DNA from: Bartonella rochalimae ATCC BAA-1498
GTDB lineage: Bacteria > Pseudomonadota > Alphaproteobacteria > Rhizobiales > Rhizobiaceae
NCBI RefSeq assembly: GCF_000706645.1
Contig: NZ_KL407337.1
Coordinates: forward strand, 436,320-500,319
DNA length: 64,000 nt
Reading direction: 5' to 3'
Below, one piece after another: positions 1 through 8,723 of the stretch. How positions within the stretch are numbered: the first letter of the stretch is position 1; the number at the start of each line of letters is the position of its first letter. Both the position numbers and the translations under genes were made by a program. Under the pieces are notes generated by a model. It was not told where the DNA came from and did not search any database. It saw only the letters and a program-made list of their open reading frames with translations.

Positions 1-278
1 CGCACTATTTCCTGAAATGCATCGTTACGAGCAACAAAATCTGTTTCAGAATTAACTTCAACCAAAACAGCACTTAAACCTTTTGATAAAACGCCAATCA
101 ACCCCTCAGCTGCTGTACGGCTAGCCTTTTTGTCTGCTTTGGCTATTCCTTTTTTACGAAGCCAATCAACTGCAGCCTCCATATCACCATTGCTTTCTGC
201 TAAAGCTGCTTTACAGTCCATCATACCAGCACCTGATAATTCTCGAAGTTCTTTCACTTGTGCAGCGGTAATACTCAT
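1..278 (-). CDS. tsf: Elongation factor Ts (N-terminal part, runs off window)
   Basis: This is the guanine-nucleotide exchange factor that recycles EF-Tu-GDP. Only the first 92 or so residues are in the window; the rest lies beyond base 1. The visible protein starts [20 protein letters not shown], and the UBA-like N-terminal domain with the conserved TGAGMMDCK-type motif (here [14 protein letters not shown]) is clear, followed by the start of the core with [11 protein letters not shown]. The ATG is at 278, preceded by an AGAGGAAA Shine-Dalgarno. It lies 103 bp downstream of rpsB on the same strand, the usual rpsB-tsf pair, so the two are probably cotranscribed. Confidence 0.96.
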   Translation of the reverse strand, partial: MSITAAQVKELRELSGAGMMDCKAALAESNGDMEAAVDWLRKKGIAKADKKASRTAAEGLIGVLSKGLSAVLVEVNSETDFVARNDAFQEIV

Positions 279-381
279 ATTTTCCTCTTTAATTTGATAA
301 TAATGAAAGCGCGTACAGAGAAATCCAACGCACACTCAAAACCTTTTCTATAAAAAAAGTGCTTTAACAGAAGTTTTCAAA

Positions 382-1182
382 TTATTCTTCAGTAACAGTA
401 GCCGAATCTTCTAAAACAGGCTCCACAGGCACATCTAACACAGGCTCCATAGGCGCATCAACTTGAGCTCCTAAATCAACTCCCATCGTACTTTGCTGAC
501 GAGCAATACCGTCAAGAGCAGCACGCGCAATAAGATCACAATAGAAAGTAACTGCACGCGAAGCATCATCATTACCCGGAATTGGATAATCAATATTATC
601 AGGATCACAGTTAGTATCAATAACAGCAACAACTGGAATACCTAAACGCTTCGCTTCTTGGATAGCAATATTCTCTTTATTCGTATCAATGATAAACATA
701 AGATCTGGAACAGATCCCATATCTTTAATACCACCAAGCGCTCGATTAAGTTTTTCACGATCACGTTCAAGATTTAAACGCTCTTTTTTAGTAAAGCCCT
801 GCACCCCAGAAGAAAGAGTTTTATCCAACTTTCGTAAACGATGGATCGAATTAGAAATTGTTTTCCAATTTGTTAGCATACCACCAAGCCAACGTGCATT
901 AACATAGTATTGTGCAGAGCGATTTGCTGCATCAGAAATAATATCAGATGCCTGCCGTTTAGTGCCAACAAATAAAACACGCCCTCCACGTGCAACTGTA
1001 TCTGAAACAACCTTAAGCGCTTGATGTAAAAGTGGAACAGTCTGAGAAAGATCAATAATATGAATATTATTACGCTGACCATAAATATAGGGAGCCATCT
1101 TTGGATTCCAGCGATGCGTCTGGTGACCAAAATGCACACCCGCCTCTAAAAGCTGGCGCATAGTAAAATCTGGTAATGCCAT
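382..1182 (-). CDS. rpsB: 30S ribosomal protein S2
   Basis: S2 joins the small subunit late and is needed for S1 binding and mRNA loading. The 266-residue protein begins [20 protein letters not shown] and carries the family signature [17 protein letters not shown] near the N-terminus and [11 protein letters not shown] around residue 100. A longer in-frame reading opens 63 bp upstream, but the ATG at 1182 matches the family start and has an AAAGGAT Shine-Dalgarno. The C-terminus carries an acidic tail of about 30 residues rich in Pro, Val and Glu, typical of rhizobial S2. The gene leads the rpsB-tsf unit, with a leader of roughly 125 nt. Confidence 0.98.
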   Translation of the reverse strand: MALPDFTMRQLLEAGVHFGHQTHRWNPKMAPYIYGQRNNIHIIDLSQTVPLLHQALKVVSDTVARGGRVLFVGTKRQASDIISDAANRSAQYYVNARWLGGMLTNWKTISNSIHRLRKLDKTLSSGVQGFTKKERLNLERDREKLNRALGGIKDMGSVPDLMFIIDTNKENIAIQEAKRLGIPVVAVIDTNCDPDNIDYPIPGNDDASRAVTFYCDLIARAALDGIARQQSTMGVDLGAQVDAPMEPVLDVPVEPVLEDSATVTEE

Positions 1183-1312
1183 AATTTTATCCTTTCCGGT
1201 TTGACCTCCGCGGAAAAAGTAAGCAAGCCTACTACCGGTGGACATTTTCCAGAATCACTCTGCACTAGAATCACTCCGTAAACACCCAAAAATCCGCGTG
1301 TGAGATAATGCT

Positions 1313-1340
1313 ACCATAATAACATTTGATTTTTTTTCAA
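1313..1340 (-). promoter_or_regulatory. Candidate promoter for rpsB-tsf
   Basis: On the minus strand a TTGAAA -35 (1335-1340) and a TATGGT -10 (1313-1318) are separated by 16 bp. They sit about 130 bp upstream of the rpsB start, and the intervening leader has a repeated AGAATCACTC (twice within about 30 bp). The match is by eye and the -10 is imperfect. Confidence 0.4.
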
Positions 1341-1355
1341 GTTATTTTCTGCACA

Positions 1356-2192
1356 TCATTTAATGTTATTAAGTTTGCAGTTATGCAGATCATTTTTCTC
1401 ATCGAGAAATTGAAGACTCTTCAATTTTAAACGTATTGAGAAATCCCCATAATCTATAAGCAAGTGACGCACTACACCATTTTCATATAAATGAAAACTC
1501 TGACGATAAATCGGTAAACCATCCTTGTTTTTTGTATCATCAAAATGAGAAACTATAACATGCCAATAGCCACTCTCATCTAATTTTTTCAATTCCTTTA
1601 TCTCAGAATCAGATACTGACTTTTTCTTTTCTCCAATAACAACACTTTCTTTTATCACTCTATCGCCACCATTATCTCCATCAAACAAAGTTGTATTATA
1701 AAAACGATGACCAGCCTTTGCGTGTCGAATAATATTTTTCAGGCTTGTAATTGGAAAATCAGCTTTCTCAAGCCTATACACATTTTCTTCTGGTTTCTTT
1801 AATTTAACTAAAGTTCCATTTTTAGTAAGCTCAGCAATTCCTTCGGTACTCTTTCCCACATTTTTTTCCATTACCTTTTTTATGTCAAAGTGGAATCTGT
1901 GACCATCACCTGTTGTATAAGTTTTTACCTCCTGACTCATTAAACGAACAGGCATACCTTCCGTATAAACGCGAACACCAAGGCTAGTATGTGTTGTATA
2001 TCCCTGACATGCAGACCCCTTGATCTCATGAACCATGCGCCCAGACATTCCTATAACGACCGGATCCCAAGAAGCATTATCCATCTGAAAATCATAAACT
2101 ACTCGATGAGGAGCTAAAAAAATAGCTTCTTCAGCTCTTACAGAACATAAATAAATAATATAAAAACCTATTATAAACAACAACTTAAGCAT
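1356..2192 (-). CDS. EipB-like periplasmic envelope-integrity protein (DUF1849)
   Basis: The 278-residue protein has an N-terminal signal peptide (hydrophobic residues 4-18, cleavage likely after VRA at about residue 20). The mature part opens with LAPHRVVYDF, then SGRMVHEIKGSACQGY and later SFHLYENGVVRHLLIDYGDF, the pattern of the DUF1849/EipB family. In Brucella EipB is a periplasmic beta-spiral protein needed for envelope stability and stabilised by a disulfide between an N-terminal and a C-terminal cysteine. Here Cys62 and Cys272 are in matching places, so the same bond is likely. The ATG at 2192 has a GGAAG Shine-Dalgarno. It follows the divergent pseudogene region and is 173 bp from the rpsB start. 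No enzymatic motif is visible. Confidence 0.88.
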   Translation of the reverse strand: MLKLLFIIGFYIIYLCSVRAEEAIFLAPHRVVYDFQMDNASWDPVVIGMSGRMVHEIKGSACQGYTTHTSLGVRVYTEGMPVRLMSQEVKTYTTGDGHRFHFDIKKVMEKNVGKSTEGIAELTKNGTLVKLKKPEENVYRLEKADFPITSLKNIIRHAKAGHRFYNTTLFDGDNGGDRVIKESVVIGEKKKSVSDSEIKELKKLDESGYWHVIVSHFDDTKNKDGLPIYRQSFHLYENGVVRHLLIDYGDFSIRLKLKSLQFLDEKNDLHNCKLNNIK

Positions 2193-2328
2193 TCTTAACT
2201 TCCAGACTTATCTCATACCCATCAAATAATCAAAAATCAAGAAAAGCTTCTATCTTAATTAACGACAGCATTTTCATTAAATCAAAACTATGCAGCAGGT
2301 TATTATATAATAATCATGAGACTAAAAT

Positions 2329-2784
2329 ATGACCGAATCAATTGAAAATCATTTAGAAAAATTCAACACTATTATTCTTGAAGTATTACAACCTGTTACA
2401 AACTGTAATAGTATTACAAAATGGTAATCAGCTTTTTATCTCTAGTCAGTTACCTCTTACTAATGAAAACCAGTAGAAATTGGGAAAATTGCTGCAACTG
2501 TCAACAATAAACAAGCCCAAAACTCAGCACAAGTGTAAGCTATTCCCTGCACAAATAAAAACAGCCCTTGGTAATTTAAATAAAATAAAAAAGTACTTAA
2601 AATCAGCGTCTTTGTTGCAGCAGATTCCAACTTTACCAATATTTCTCTCGTTGCTAATGGAGCTTCTGATCTACTTGTAAACCTCCTTGGTGATGAGCCT
2701 GGAAAACATGCTTGCTCTGCTATTGGGGTTGCTGTTCTTCCTATGATCGAGTAGAAATAGAAGCCCTTCTTTATAGAAATCTAA
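2329..2784 (+). pseudogene. Decayed RidA/YjgF-family gene
   Basis: Translated pieces in different frames rebuild a RidA-type (Rid/YjgF/UK114 enamine deaminase) protein in the right order: MTESIENHLEKFN at 2329, then LFISSQLPL, then AQIKTALGNLNKIKK, then SVFVAAD, VANGASDLLVNLLGDE and HACSAIGVAVLP, ending near VEIEAL and FIEI. At least one in-frame TAG follows LTNENQ, a frameshift lies near 2535, another in the A6 tract at 2587-2592, and more near the 3' end. No intact reading remains, so the gene is inactive. RidA proteins quench reactive enamines made by PLP enzymes such as serine/threonine dehydratases. Confidence 0.82.
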
Positions 2785-2914
2785 TATCTTAGATAAAAAC
2801 AAAAAATTCATTCATATTCTACCAAGTTTTCACATTTCTTCTTTTGCTTTAAGATCTAAACCATTGTAACTAACACTCTTTCTGGATTAAGGACGCTATC
2901 AAAGGAAATGCTTC

Positions 2915-3349
2915 ATGCAACAAATTTATGATAATAATAATATTTTTGCTCGATTAATTCGTAATGAAATTCCATCTATTAGAGTCTATGAAAATAAAGA
3001 TATTATTGCATTTATGGATATCATGCCTCAAGCGGAAGGTCATACGCTAGTCATTCCTCGAAAAAGCTGTAGAAATCTATTGGATGCAGATCCTGAAATA
3101 TTATTTCCAGTTATTAAAGCTGTTCAAAAAATCACCAAAGCAGTAAAAAAAGCCTTTGAAGCAGATGGAGTAACCGTTATGCAATTTAATGAAGCAGCTA
3201 GCAAACAAACAATTTACCATCTTCATTTCCATATTATACCGCGTATGGAAGGAGTAGAGCTCAATGCCCATACTAATGTAATAACACCCACAGAAATACT
3301 TGAAGAAAATGCAAAAAAAATCCGAGCAGCCCTTTTAATGCACCCTTAG
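2915..3349 (+). CDS. HIT-family nucleotide hydrolase/transferase
   Basis: A 144-residue histidine-triad protein. The catalytic motif HLHFHII is at residues 102-107, with His102, His104 and His106; the upstream FMDIMPQAEGHTLVIP block (33-48) is the nucleotide-binding half of the fold. Family members hydrolyse adenosine phosphoramidates or dinucleoside polyphosphates; the exact substrate cannot be read here. The ATG at 2915 has an AAAGGA Shine-Dalgarno about nine bases upstream. It stands alone between the RidA pseudogene and a long gap. A short inverted repeat (TCTGTC/GACAGA, 3369-3385) follows the stop but has no T tract. Confidence 0.93.
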   Translation: MQQIYDNNNIFARLIRNEIPSIRVYENKDIIAFMDIMPQAEGHTLVIPRKSCRNLLDADPEILFPVIKAVQKITKAVKKAFEADGVTVMQFNEAASKQTIYHLHFHIIPRMEGVELNAHTNVITPTEILEENAKKIRAALLMHP

Positions 3350-4301
3350 ATTGCAAAAGTTCCTCTGATCTGTCTCTTTGACAGAAACAAATGAAATACT
3401 ATCAACTTTTCCCACTTTGAGACAAGTAAACATACTAGAAGGTGAAGTTTTAGCAACAGCTCCCCTTCTCCTCCATCCAATTTGAAGATAATTATACTGA
3501 TTGTACTATTATTTCATAGTTTACCAAATAAAATTTCACCAGTTATTATAAAATTAGTTATTTTAAAATTGGCGTCTCGATCCATCAACTGTGCCTTAAG
3601 CTAAAAAGTAGATTTTTGCACAGTCTAACTGATGATTAATTGAGATAAATTTCAAATAAAACAATAGTATCGGACTAATTATGAAATTTCGATATAGATA
3701 ACTAATTAGTTGCTTATATATTAGCATCGTTGCGATACATTTCAACAACTTCAACGACCTGATTGTGCTATATTTGAGTTAAGCACTAATAGCATAATTA
3801 AAATATACAATAATCAAATTTTCTTACTATTCTATTCTGTTAATTGACTATAATGTACCATCGACAATAAAATATTAAATAATTTTAGATGAATCTTCTC
3901 AACATCATTTAATAATGATAACTGTTTAAAAATTTTGGTCAATGATCTTTATAAAAAGATCCTTAAATATAATTAATTTAAACCTTTAAAATTTTGAATA
4001 ATATAATGTATAATAGCGACAATTTTTTTATTCCCCAATTTTTGCCTTTTTCATTATTATAATCTTTTTATTTAGATAATTTCATTATAAATTTAAATTA
4101 CAATTATTGTAATGTGATTACACATAGAATAAAAGCCCTCTCTGACGGCGATATTTTTTATAATTAGATTAAATTGGGTATAAAAATTCATAAAATGATG
4201 TTTATAAATAAATTAGTAATATCATTCGTTTAAATTATATAAAATCAACTAAAAATGTAAATATTAATAAAAAATTTTTAGCATAAATAGGATGTTATTA
4301 A
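3350..4301. other. Long AT-rich intergenic stretch, no gene seen
   Basis: About 950 bp with stops in all frames. I see no tRNA, no long inverted repeat and no readable protein remnant. Composition becomes strongly AT-biased after 3480. The last 40 bp hold the AGGATG Shine-Dalgarno of the following gene. It may be the eroded remains of lost genes, but nothing recognisable is left. Confidence 0.6.
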
Positions 4302-5651
4302 GTGTATATCAACTGGTCAGAAATTGTGCATTGCTATAAAAAAGTAGGAATTGCTCTCACTGTTTTAGTTATTTTTTGCTCTTGGGCAATAGCCACTCCT
4401 AAAGAAGCTTATCCTGATAAATATGCAGCTATTGTTATAGATGCAAATACAGGAAAGACATTATTTCAAGCCAATGCAACTTTAAAGCGTTATCCTGCTT
4501 CTTTAACAAAAATGATGACAGTATACATGATCTTTGAAGCTATAAAAAACGGTCGCGTAACACCAAATACACCCATTCCTATTTCTAATTATGCAGCAAC
4601 ACGCCCACCAACAAAAATTGGTATTAAGGCAGGACAAACAATTTCTATAGAAGCCGCTACTAAAGCTCTTATTACAAAATCAGCAAATGATGTAGCTACC
4701 GCTATTGGCGAATATCTTGGTGGAAGTGAACAAAAATTTGCTCAAATGATGACAATAAAAGCGCGCACACTTGGTATGAAAAATACTCATTTTGCCAATG
4801 CTTCAGGCCTCCCAGATACACGTAATTATTCTACAGCGCAAGACATGGCCACCTTAGCGTTAGCCTTACGTAGACATTTTCCGGAACAATACAAGCTATT
4901 TAAAACAACACATTTTACATTTCGTGGACAGACAATTAATAACCATAATACATTAATCAAAACAATAAAAGGTGTTGACGGAATCAAAACAGGCTATACA
5001 CAAATGTCAGGCTCTAATTTAGCAACATCAATGCGTATCAATGGACGTTCTGTTGTTGCTGTCGTTATGGGAGGAAAATCATCTAATACACGTAACATTC
5101 ACATGGCTAATTTATTAAAGCAGTATTTGCCAAAAGCAAGCCGTGTAGAGAGTAATGAACATTTGGTGGCTACTGCTCGCTATAAATTACCTACTGGAGC
5201 TGCTACACCTATACCTCTTACAAAAAACAATTTAATTAATTCTGATGATGAAATTTCTAGCCTTTTAACAGCACTTGCAGAACAGCCTAACGATTCTAAT
5301 ACAGCTGTAGCTGCCGTAAACCAGGTTATTATACCAATTCCTAATCCTCACAAAACTGAGACTGTTAAAATGAATACAGTTATTTCTGCTTCTTTATCTA
5401 AAAATAGTGGATGGGCTATCCAAATTGGCTCTCTTCCTAGTGAAAAGCAAGCTAAGATCATGCTTTCAAAAGCAACAAATGCTGCTCATTCTACCTTACG
5501 ATATGCATCTCCGCAGATGCAACCTTTTCAAAAAGATGGACATCATTATTATCGCGCTCGATTTATTGGCTTTCCATCAAAAAAAGCTGCACTGAATACT
5601 TGTATGGCTTTAAAGAAAGCAAATTTTAACTGCTATACTGTAGCTTATTAA
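4302..5651 (+). CDS. D-alanyl-D-alanine carboxypeptidase (S11/PBP5-6 type) with C-terminal SPOR domain
   Basis: A penicillin-binding protein that trims the terminal D-Ala from peptidoglycan stem peptides in the periplasm. The 449 residues begin with a signal sequence (hydrophobic 15-30, then ATPKEAYPDKYAAIV). The three active-site motifs are present: SLTK (67-70), SAN (127-129) and KTG (229-231). A linker of about 80 residues leads to a SPOR domain (about 372-449, GWAIQIGSLPSEKQA...), which binds denuded glycan at division sites. The start is GTG at 4302 with AGGATG upstream. A small unknown gene follows after 31 bp and is probably cotranscribed. The SPOR fusion is known in rhizobial S11 enzymes. 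Confidence 0.94.
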   Translation: MYINWSEIVHCYKKVGIALTVLVIFCSWAIATPKEAYPDKYAAIVIDANTGKTLFQANATLKRYPASLTKMMTVYMIFEAIKNGRVTPNTPIPISNYAATRPPTKIGIKAGQTISIEAATKALITKSANDVATAIGEYLGGSEQKFAQMMTIKARTLGMKNTHFANASGLPDTRNYSTAQDMATLALALRRHFPEQYKLFKTTHFTFRGQTINNHNTLIKTIKGVDGIKTGYTQMSGSNLATSMRINGRSVVAVVMGGKSSNTRNIHMANLLKQYLPKASRVESNEHLVATARYKLPTGAATPIPLTKNNLINSDDEISSLLTALAEQPNDSNTAVAAVNQVIIPIPNPHKTETVKMNTVISASLSKNSGWAIQIGSLPSEKQAKIMLSKATNAAHSTLRYASPQMQPFQKDGHHYYRARFIGFPSKKAALNTCMALKKANFNCYTVAY

Positions 5652-5682
5652 AAATTTTGAATTCCATGTTAAGGATAGTGCT

Positions 5683-5958
5683 ATGACACATAATGCTACT
5701 AACCAATCTGAAAAAGAAAAGCTTTTCAAACAACCATCTCTTCTTTCATTACGATCACTTCACGAAGCTGCAACAAAACTAGCTAATTTAAAACATAACT
5801 CAACTACATTGAATACTCATTCTCTTGTCAGCCTTCTCATTTGCCAAACAACTCGAAATCGTCGTTTAGCCATGCCTTCTGTACATATCCACTTACGTGT
5901 CGCAAGTAAAACTGGCAATGTACCTATTAAACTCCGCCTAGGAGCAACAAATAAATAG
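5683..5958 (+). CDS. Small protein of unknown function
   Basis: I do not recognise this 91-residue protein. It starts MTHNATNQSEKEKLFKQPSL, is basic and hydrophilic, has no signal peptide or membrane segment, one cysteine near the middle, and ends in a Lys/Arg-rich segment predicted to be beta-rich. An AAGGATAG Shine-Dalgarno lies seven bases before the ATG, and the gene sits 31 bp behind the carboxypeptidase gene with a terminator-like hairpin about 80 bp after it, so it looks like the last gene of a two-gene unit. Start signal and context make it likely real; its role is unknown. Confidence 0.7.
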   Translation: MTHNATNQSEKEKLFKQPSLLSLRSLHEAATKLANLKHNSTTLNTHSLVSLLICQTTRNRRLAMPSVHIHLRVASKTGNVPIKLRLGATNK

Positions 5959-6036
5959 TTTACAATTAAATTTCAGAAAAATATTTTATAAATTTGAATA
6001 ATTCTTATCTTAAAATCTATAAAGATTATAATGAGC

Positions 6037-6060
6037 CTGACATTTTTTACTGTCAGTTTT
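6037..6060 (+). terminator. Rho-independent terminator after the carboxypeptidase unit
   Basis: CTGACA (6037-6042) pairs perfectly with TGTCAG (6051-6056) across an eight-base loop, and is followed directly by TTTT and then AAAATAAT. It lies 79 bp past the stop of the small unknown gene on the same strand. Confidence 0.6.
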
Positions 6061-6322
6061 AAAATAATATTATCCTTACAATAAAAGCTGAGAATAGAAA
6101 AATATTATATTTCCTTAGTCTATTAAGACCTAAAAAACTCAATTGTATTTTTCATTATCAGAAAAGAAAATCCTATAGAAATTAACAAAAATATTCAGTA
6201 TTTCTGCTCAATAACTTAAAAACTTTCTTAATAGTGCATTACTGCTTAAGTAAGAAAGCATACATTACTGATATTATTGAATTTCTTTACTAGGTTGATG
6301 ACTTTCTTACACACTAAATGAT
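6061..6322. other. Intergenic region between convergent genes
   Basis: AT-rich sequence between the terminator and the 3' end of the serine deaminase gene. No coding or RNA feature is visible. Confidence 0.5.
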
Positions 6323-7720
6323 TTAACAAGATAAAACATTCAACGCAAGACCACCTTTGCTTGTTTCTTTATAACGTTCACTCATATCATGCCCTGTCTG
6401 ACGCATTGTTTCAATACAAGTATCAAGAGAAACAAAATGGTTTCCATTACCGTGCAAAGCAAGAGAAGAGGCTGTTACAGCTTTAACAGCACCCATCGCA
6501 TTACGTTCAATACAAGGAACCTGAACAAGACCAGAAACTGGATCACACGTCATACCTAAATGATGCTCAAGAGCAATCTCAGCTGCGTTTTCAATCTGCG
6601 CTGGCGTTCCACCCAATGCAGCTGTCAACCCTGCTGCTGCCATAGCAGACGCTGCTCCAACTTCACCCTGACAGCCGACTTCAGCACCAGAGATAGAAGC
6701 ATTATGTTTAATAATACCACCTATAGCTGCTGCTGTTAATAAAAAATTATGAATTCCCTCTTTATCTGCACCATCATGAAATTGAGTATAATAGCGCAAA
6801 ACAGCAGATACAACACCAGCTGCACCATTTGTCGGAGCCGTAACAATACGACCACCCGCAGCATTCTCTTCATTTACTGCCATAGCATATACAGAAAGCC
6901 AATCATTTGCTAAAAGTGGTTTATTGCAATTTTTTTTCTGATCCTCCAACAGCTTATCATGAAGTCTTTTAGCTCGTCTTGGGATACATAATCCACCTGG
7001 TAACTCACCTTCTTGTAAAAGCCCCCTATCAATACAATTTATCATAGCAGAAAAAATCTCATCAAGTGCAGTATTCAAAGCAGCACGGTCCATTTTGGTT
7101 TCTTCATTTATACGTTTCATTTCAGCAATTGAAAAACCCGAAGCTTTAGCCATTGATAACATTTTATCAGCCGAATCAAAGGGATATGGCACCTGTGATG
7201 TTTTTACTTTTGTGTTATAATCTGCACGATTTAATTCATCCTCAGTTACAACAAAACCACCACCAATAGAATAATAAATCTGTCGTAAAAGAACACTTCC
7301 CTCAGCATTAAGCCCTTCAAATGCGAGACCATTAGCATGTCCAGGCAAAATCCTTTTTCTTTCAAAAATGAGATCACTTTCTAAATCAAAGCGATAAACA
7401 GGATGACCTTCTGGCCATACTTTTTTTTCACGTTTCACTTGTTCAAAAAGCAACCCTATACAATCAGGATCAACAGTAGATGCTTTTTCCCCTAAAAGCC
7501 CTAATACAACAGCTCTATCGGTAGCGTGACCTATTCCTGTAAAAGCTAATGAACCATGAAGATAAACTCGAATATGAGAAATCTTAAGACGCGATGGCTG
7601 AGAAAGATTCCTTGCAATAATCTCCTGCAAAAACATATTAGCAGCTAGCATTGGACCCATTGTATGAGAACTAGAAGGACCAATGCCAATCTTAAAAATT
7701 TCAAAAACAGATAAAAACAC
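6323..7720 (-). CDS. sdaA: L-serine ammonia-lyase (iron-sulfur L-serine dehydratase)
   Basis: Converts L-serine to pyruvate and ammonia in the cytosol, using a [4Fe-4S] cluster instead of PLP. This is the single-chain form: the beta-type domain ([20 protein letters not shown] at the N-terminus) is followed by the alpha-type domain with [10 protein letters not shown], the GCQGEVG cysteine and [20 protein letters not shown], which supply cluster ligands. The reading frame opens at a TTG at 7738, but the GAGGTG Shine-Dalgarno lies between that codon and the GTG at 7720, so the GTG is chosen (465 residues). A 31-codon candidate gene ends 51 bp upstream. The enzyme lets the cell feed serine into pyruvate. 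Confidence 0.96.
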   Translation of the reverse strand: MFLSVFEIFKIGIGPSSSHTMGPMLAANMFLQEIIARNLSQPSRLKISHIRVYLHGSLAFTGIGHATDRAVVLGLLGEKASTVDPDCIGLLFEQVKREKKVWPEGHPVYRFDLESDLIFERKRILPGHANGLAFEGLNAEGSVLLRQIYYSIGGGFVVTEDELNRADYNTKVKTSQVPYPFDSADKMLSMAKASGFSIAEMKRINEETKMDRAALNTALDEIFSAMINCIDRGLLQEGELPGGLCIPRRAKRLHDKLLEDQKKNCNKPLLANDWLSVYAMAVNEENAAGGRIVTAPTNGAAGVVSAVLRYYTQFHDGADKEGIHNFLLTAAAIGGIIKHNASISGAEVGCQGEVGAASAMAAAGLTAALGGTPAQIENAAEIALEHHLGMTCDPVSGLVQVPCIERNAMGAVKAVTASSLALHGNGNHFVSLDTCIETMRQTGHDMSERYKETSKGGLALNVLSC

Positions 7721-7771
7721 CGCCCACCTCAAAATCAAACGCGGATCTTGAGTACACGTTTTTCATTAAAA

Positions 7772-7867
7772 TTAAATTGTAAAGTAAATAAAAAAAATAA
7801 TAGCTACAAACATAAACGTAGCACGTCTTGCTACCATCCAGCAATCCTTTTCTATAGCATTTTCCAT
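7772..7867 (-). CDS. Candidate small single-span membrane protein
   Basis: A 31-residue reading frame: MENAIEKDCWMVARRA, then a run of about 15 hydrophobic residues (TFMFVAIIFFIYFTI) to the stop. The ATG at 7867 has an AAGGG Shine-Dalgarno eight bases upstream. A short charged head followed by one membrane span is the usual shape of bacterial small membrane proteins. It lies between the nitroreductase and sdaA genes on their strand, 51 bp before the sdaA start. I do not recognise a family; translation is inferred only from the start signal and composition. Confidence 0.42.
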   Translation of the reverse strand: MENAIEKDCWMVARRATFMFVAIIFFIYFTI

Positions 7868-8036
7868 ATCTAACCCTTAAGGAGTAAACAATAACCTAAA
7901 ACACCCCCATCTCACTATATGAAATATAGTAAAATAAGTATTAAGACGCAATATTAAAATAAAATGTAAAATGAAAAGTTTCATAAAACATTTTGTGTAA
8001 TTCTTCATTTTATACTCAAACAAATAAAAATAACTC

Positions 8037-8723
8037 CTAACATGACTGAATAAAACGCACAAAGTTTCTGATCGGTTCGCGCTCAGTCTCAAAATTATTT
8101 TCTGGAGCATTTGCATCACGATAACCAAGAGCCATACCACAAATAATACGCTCTTCGGAAGGTACTGACAAAAGTGCACATAATTGCTTATGATAATCAG
8201 CAAATGCAGCTTGGGGACACGTATCTAATCCAAAGCCACGCGCAACTAACATAATGGTTTGCATAAACATACCTAAATCAAGCCAACTCCCAATCTCCAT
8301 ATCTTGGTCCATTGTGAATAAAAATCCAACAGGTGCACCAAAAAATGAAAAATTCCGTGCTTGTTGGCGTAACATTTTTTCTTGCTCACCTTTTTGAATT
8401 CCAAGACTTTTATAAAGATCTAAACCAACTTTTCTACGTCGAGAAAGATAAGGCTCACGCCATTGACGTGGATAATATTGATATTCACGCTCCCCTTTTA
8501 TACCCGATAATACCAATTGTGAAAGCTCCTCTCCAACTTTCTGCAACGCTTCCCCTGTCAAAACAATCACTTTCCAGGGTTGAAGATTTGTTCCAGATGG
8601 AGCCCGTGCTGCAAATCTTAATATTTGCTCAATTACTTCTCGCTTAACAGGTTGATCAGTGAAAGCTCGAATTGATTTTCGTGATAAAACAGATTGAAAA
8701 ACATCAACAATAGAACCCTTCAT
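8037..8723 (-). CDS. Nitroreductase-family flavoprotein
   Basis: A 228-residue FMN-dependent oxidoreductase of the nitroreductase superfamily. The family start SRKSIRAFTDQPVKREVIEQIL (residues 14-35) and ARAPSGTNLQPWKVIVLTG carry the FMN-phosphate-binding Arg and Ser residues; IICGMALGYRDANAPEN near residue 200 is the second family block, and the C-terminal NNFETEREPI is also typical. Such enzymes reduce nitroaromatics or quinones with NAD(P)H; the natural substrate is not evident. The ATG at 8723 follows an AGAGAAAGTAAG region. The gene precedes the small membrane ORF and sdaA on the same strand, with a 169 bp gap. Confidence 0.93.
   Translation of the reverse strand: MKGSIVDVFQSVLSRKSIRAFTDQPVKREVIEQILRFAARAPSGTNLQPWKVIVLTGEALQKVGEELSQLVLSGIKGEREYQYYPRQWREPYLSRRRKVGLDLYKSLGIQKGEQEKMLRQQARNFSFFGAPVGFLFTMDQDMEIGSWLDLGMFMQTIMLVARGFGLDTCPQAAFADYHKQLCALLSVPSEERIICGMALGYRDANAPENNFETEREPIRNFVRFIQSC

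Noticed and set aside
3369-3385. TCTGTC/GACAGA hairpin after the HIT gene as terminator
   Set aside because: Six-base stem but no T run follows; too weak to call.
3391-3480. Possible protein remnant (frame with ILEGEVLATAPLLLHP) after the HIT gene
   Set aside because: Too short, and no family could be matched with confidence.
7877-8203. 108-residue minus-strand ORF overlapping the nitroreductase gene
   Set aside because: Mostly in another frame of the nitroreductase gene, with low-complexity hydrophobic composition; a shadow.
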